Of a stretch of 64,000 nt of DNA, positions 63,184 through 64,000 are shown piece by piece; within the stretch, counting starts at the first letter, position 1, and every line of letters begins with the position of its first letter. Source of the DNA: Prauserella halophila (GTDB lineage: Bacteria; Actinomycetota; Actinomycetes; Mycobacteriales; Pseudonocardiaceae); NCBI RefSeq assembly GCF_024171895.1, contig NZ_JAMTCQ010000008.1, positions 310,001 through 374,000 of the forward strand, in the 5' to 3' direction. The notes below the pieces were generated by a model that saw only the letters and a list, made by a program, of their open reading frames with translations, searched no databases and was not told the origin of the DNA. The translations under genes were made by a program, and so were the position numbers.

Positions 63184-63974
63184 CGCGAGGCCTCCTTGAG
63201 CGTACGCAATGTGGACAGTTCGGCCGCGGTCGGCGCGTCGGTGCGGGCCAGCTCGGGCGAGATCTGCAGGTTCCATCCGGTCGCGGCGCGGACGTCCTCG
63301 ACCTCCACACCGGGGTGCAGCTGCGTGAGCACGAGCTCGGCGGTCTCCGGGTCGGGGCGCAGCACGCCGAGGTCGGTGATCACCAGCGTCGGGCCTGCGC
63401 CCGGCAGGCCGAGCCGCTCCCGGTCGCCCCGACCCGAGCCGTGCCCGACCGACGTCACGAAATCGACCTTGTCGACGAAACTGCGCGCGCTCTGGCGCAC
63501 CACGACGACGACCTCGCGGCACGATGCGGCGATCTCCGGCGCGCCACCCGCACCCGGCAGCCGCACCTTCGGGTCGGCGTAGTCGTCGCCGATCACCGTC
63601 GTGTTGATGTTGCCGAACTTGTCCAGCTGTGCGGCGCCGAGGAAGCCGACGTCGATCCGCCCCGGCTGCAACCAGTAGTTGAAGACCTCGGGAACGCCGA
63701 TGACCGCATCGGCCGTCTCGGCCAGCACACCGTCGCCGATCGACGACGGCAGAACGTCCGGTTTGGACCCGAGCGTGCCGGACTCGTAGACGAGCACCAG
63801 ATCCGGTGCGTGGGTCCGCCGTGCGACGTTCGCCGCCGTCGAGGGCAGGCCGATGCCGACGAAGCACCGCGTGCCGTTCTCGAGCGCGCGGGCCGCGGCG
63901 ATCGACATCATCTCGTCGGACGTGTACTCCGGCTGCGCACCGGAGGCAGTGGTCGTGGCTGCGGCCTCGGTCAT
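63180..63974 (-). CDS. pcaJ: 3-oxoadipate CoA-transferase, beta subunit
   Basis: A 264-residue CoA-transferase subunit. IAAARALENGTRCFVGIGLP opens the domain, and the YESGTLG segment contains the catalytic Glu position. Transfers CoA from succinyl-CoA to 3-oxoadipate with PcaI. ATG 63974 overlaps the preceding reading frame's stop (ATGA), consistent with pcaI directly upstream. Confidence 0.9.
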   Translation of the reverse strand: MTEAAATTTASGAQPEYTSDEMMSIAAARALENGTRCFVGIGLPSTAANVARRTHAPDLVLVYESGTLGSKPDVLPSSIGDGVLAETADAVIGVPEVFNYWLQPGRIDVGFLGAAQLDKFGNINTTVIGDDYADPKVRLPGAGGAPEIAASCREVVVVVRQSARSFVDKVDFVTSVGHGSGRGDRERLGLPGAGPTLVITDLGVLRPDPETAELVLTQLHPGVEVEDVRAATGWNLQISPELARTDAPTAAELSTLRTLKEASR

Positions 63975-64000
63975 CGCACACCCTCCCTGTCACCGGCTTC
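63971..64000 (-). CDS. pcaI: Partial: last codons of a gene upstream of pcaJ, probably pcaI
   Basis: The final nine codons (EAGDREGVR) and stop of a minus-strand gene end inside the pcaJ start as ATGA. Its identity as the CoA-transferase alpha subunit is inferred only from the universal pcaI-pcaJ pairing; the rest lies beyond the window. Confidence 0.5.
   Translation of the reverse strand, partial: EAGDREGVR

Overview
The window is about 70% G+C, uses GTG and TTG starts freely, packs genes into ATGA/GTGA-overlapping operons and encodes families typical of mycelial actinomycetes. A member of the Pseudonocardiales (Saccharomonospora/Amycolatopsis type) is my best guess, from gene content and composition only. 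About 50 protein genes, one tandem glycine riboswitch and several strong hairpin terminators are visible. I saw no rRNA, tRNA, transposase or CRISPR array.

Region 1 (1-3.2 kb) carries a ChoD-like GMC oxidoreductase, a TetR regulator and a Bcp-type peroxiredoxin. Region 2 (3.2-20.5 kb) is a purine/ureide and glyoxylate block. It holds glycerate kinase, Gcl, tartronate semialdehyde reductase and hydroxypyruvate isomerase; an NCS2 purine permease; ureidoglycine aminohydrolase, a CitE/malate-synthase-fold DUF6986 protein and an ACT-malic enzyme; an IclR regulator; and uricase, HIU hydrolase and OHCU decarboxylase. Together these take urate towards allantoin and return the glyoxylate carbon to glycerate, and possibly malate and pyruvate. 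Allantoinase and the allantoate enzymes are not here. A DHA2 efflux pump with its TetR regulator (10.8-13.35 kb) is wedged into this block between two direct copies of a terminator-containing repeat of about 250-290 bp. Related TTCCGC-type sites occur in the divergent promoter regions, including a roughly 19-bp phased array in front of the iclR gene.

Region 3 (20.9-28.6 kb) has a phosphatase/SDR pair, a secreted subtilisin, an HTH protein, an acyl-CoA synthetase and a minimal family-A DNA polymerase. Region 4 (28.7-34.35 kb) is the most unusual part. It encodes a two-TM protein, a P-loop NTPase, a class III nucleotide-cyclase-like protein, a Crp/Fnr regulator and a Pycsar-type (PycTM) membrane effector. 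The C-terminus of the cyclase-like protein and the N-terminus of the NTPase translated just after it share a Gly/Asn/Val-rich motif of about 23 residues, the layout of amyloid-signalling effector/NLR pairs. I propose an NTPase-gated cyclic-nucleotide defence system; this is inference from layout and motifs.

Region 5 (34.4-49.7 kb) holds HrpA, a tandem pair of paralogous lipoproteins, a Bcr/CflA efflux protein, an O-methyltransferase, a further lipoprotein, and the riboswitch-gcvP-gcvT-gcvH-glyA glycine cleavage operon. Region 6 (50-64 kb, all minus strand) runs from the end of pcaI through pcaJ, pcaF, pcaD, an IclR regulator, a MocA-like cytidylyltransferase, MoxR, VWA and XdhC proteins to a form-II molybdenum hydroxylase (small, large and medium subunits), CoxG and a flavin monooxygenase. 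This suggests oxidation of an aromatic or heterocyclic compound linked to the beta-ketoadipate pathway.
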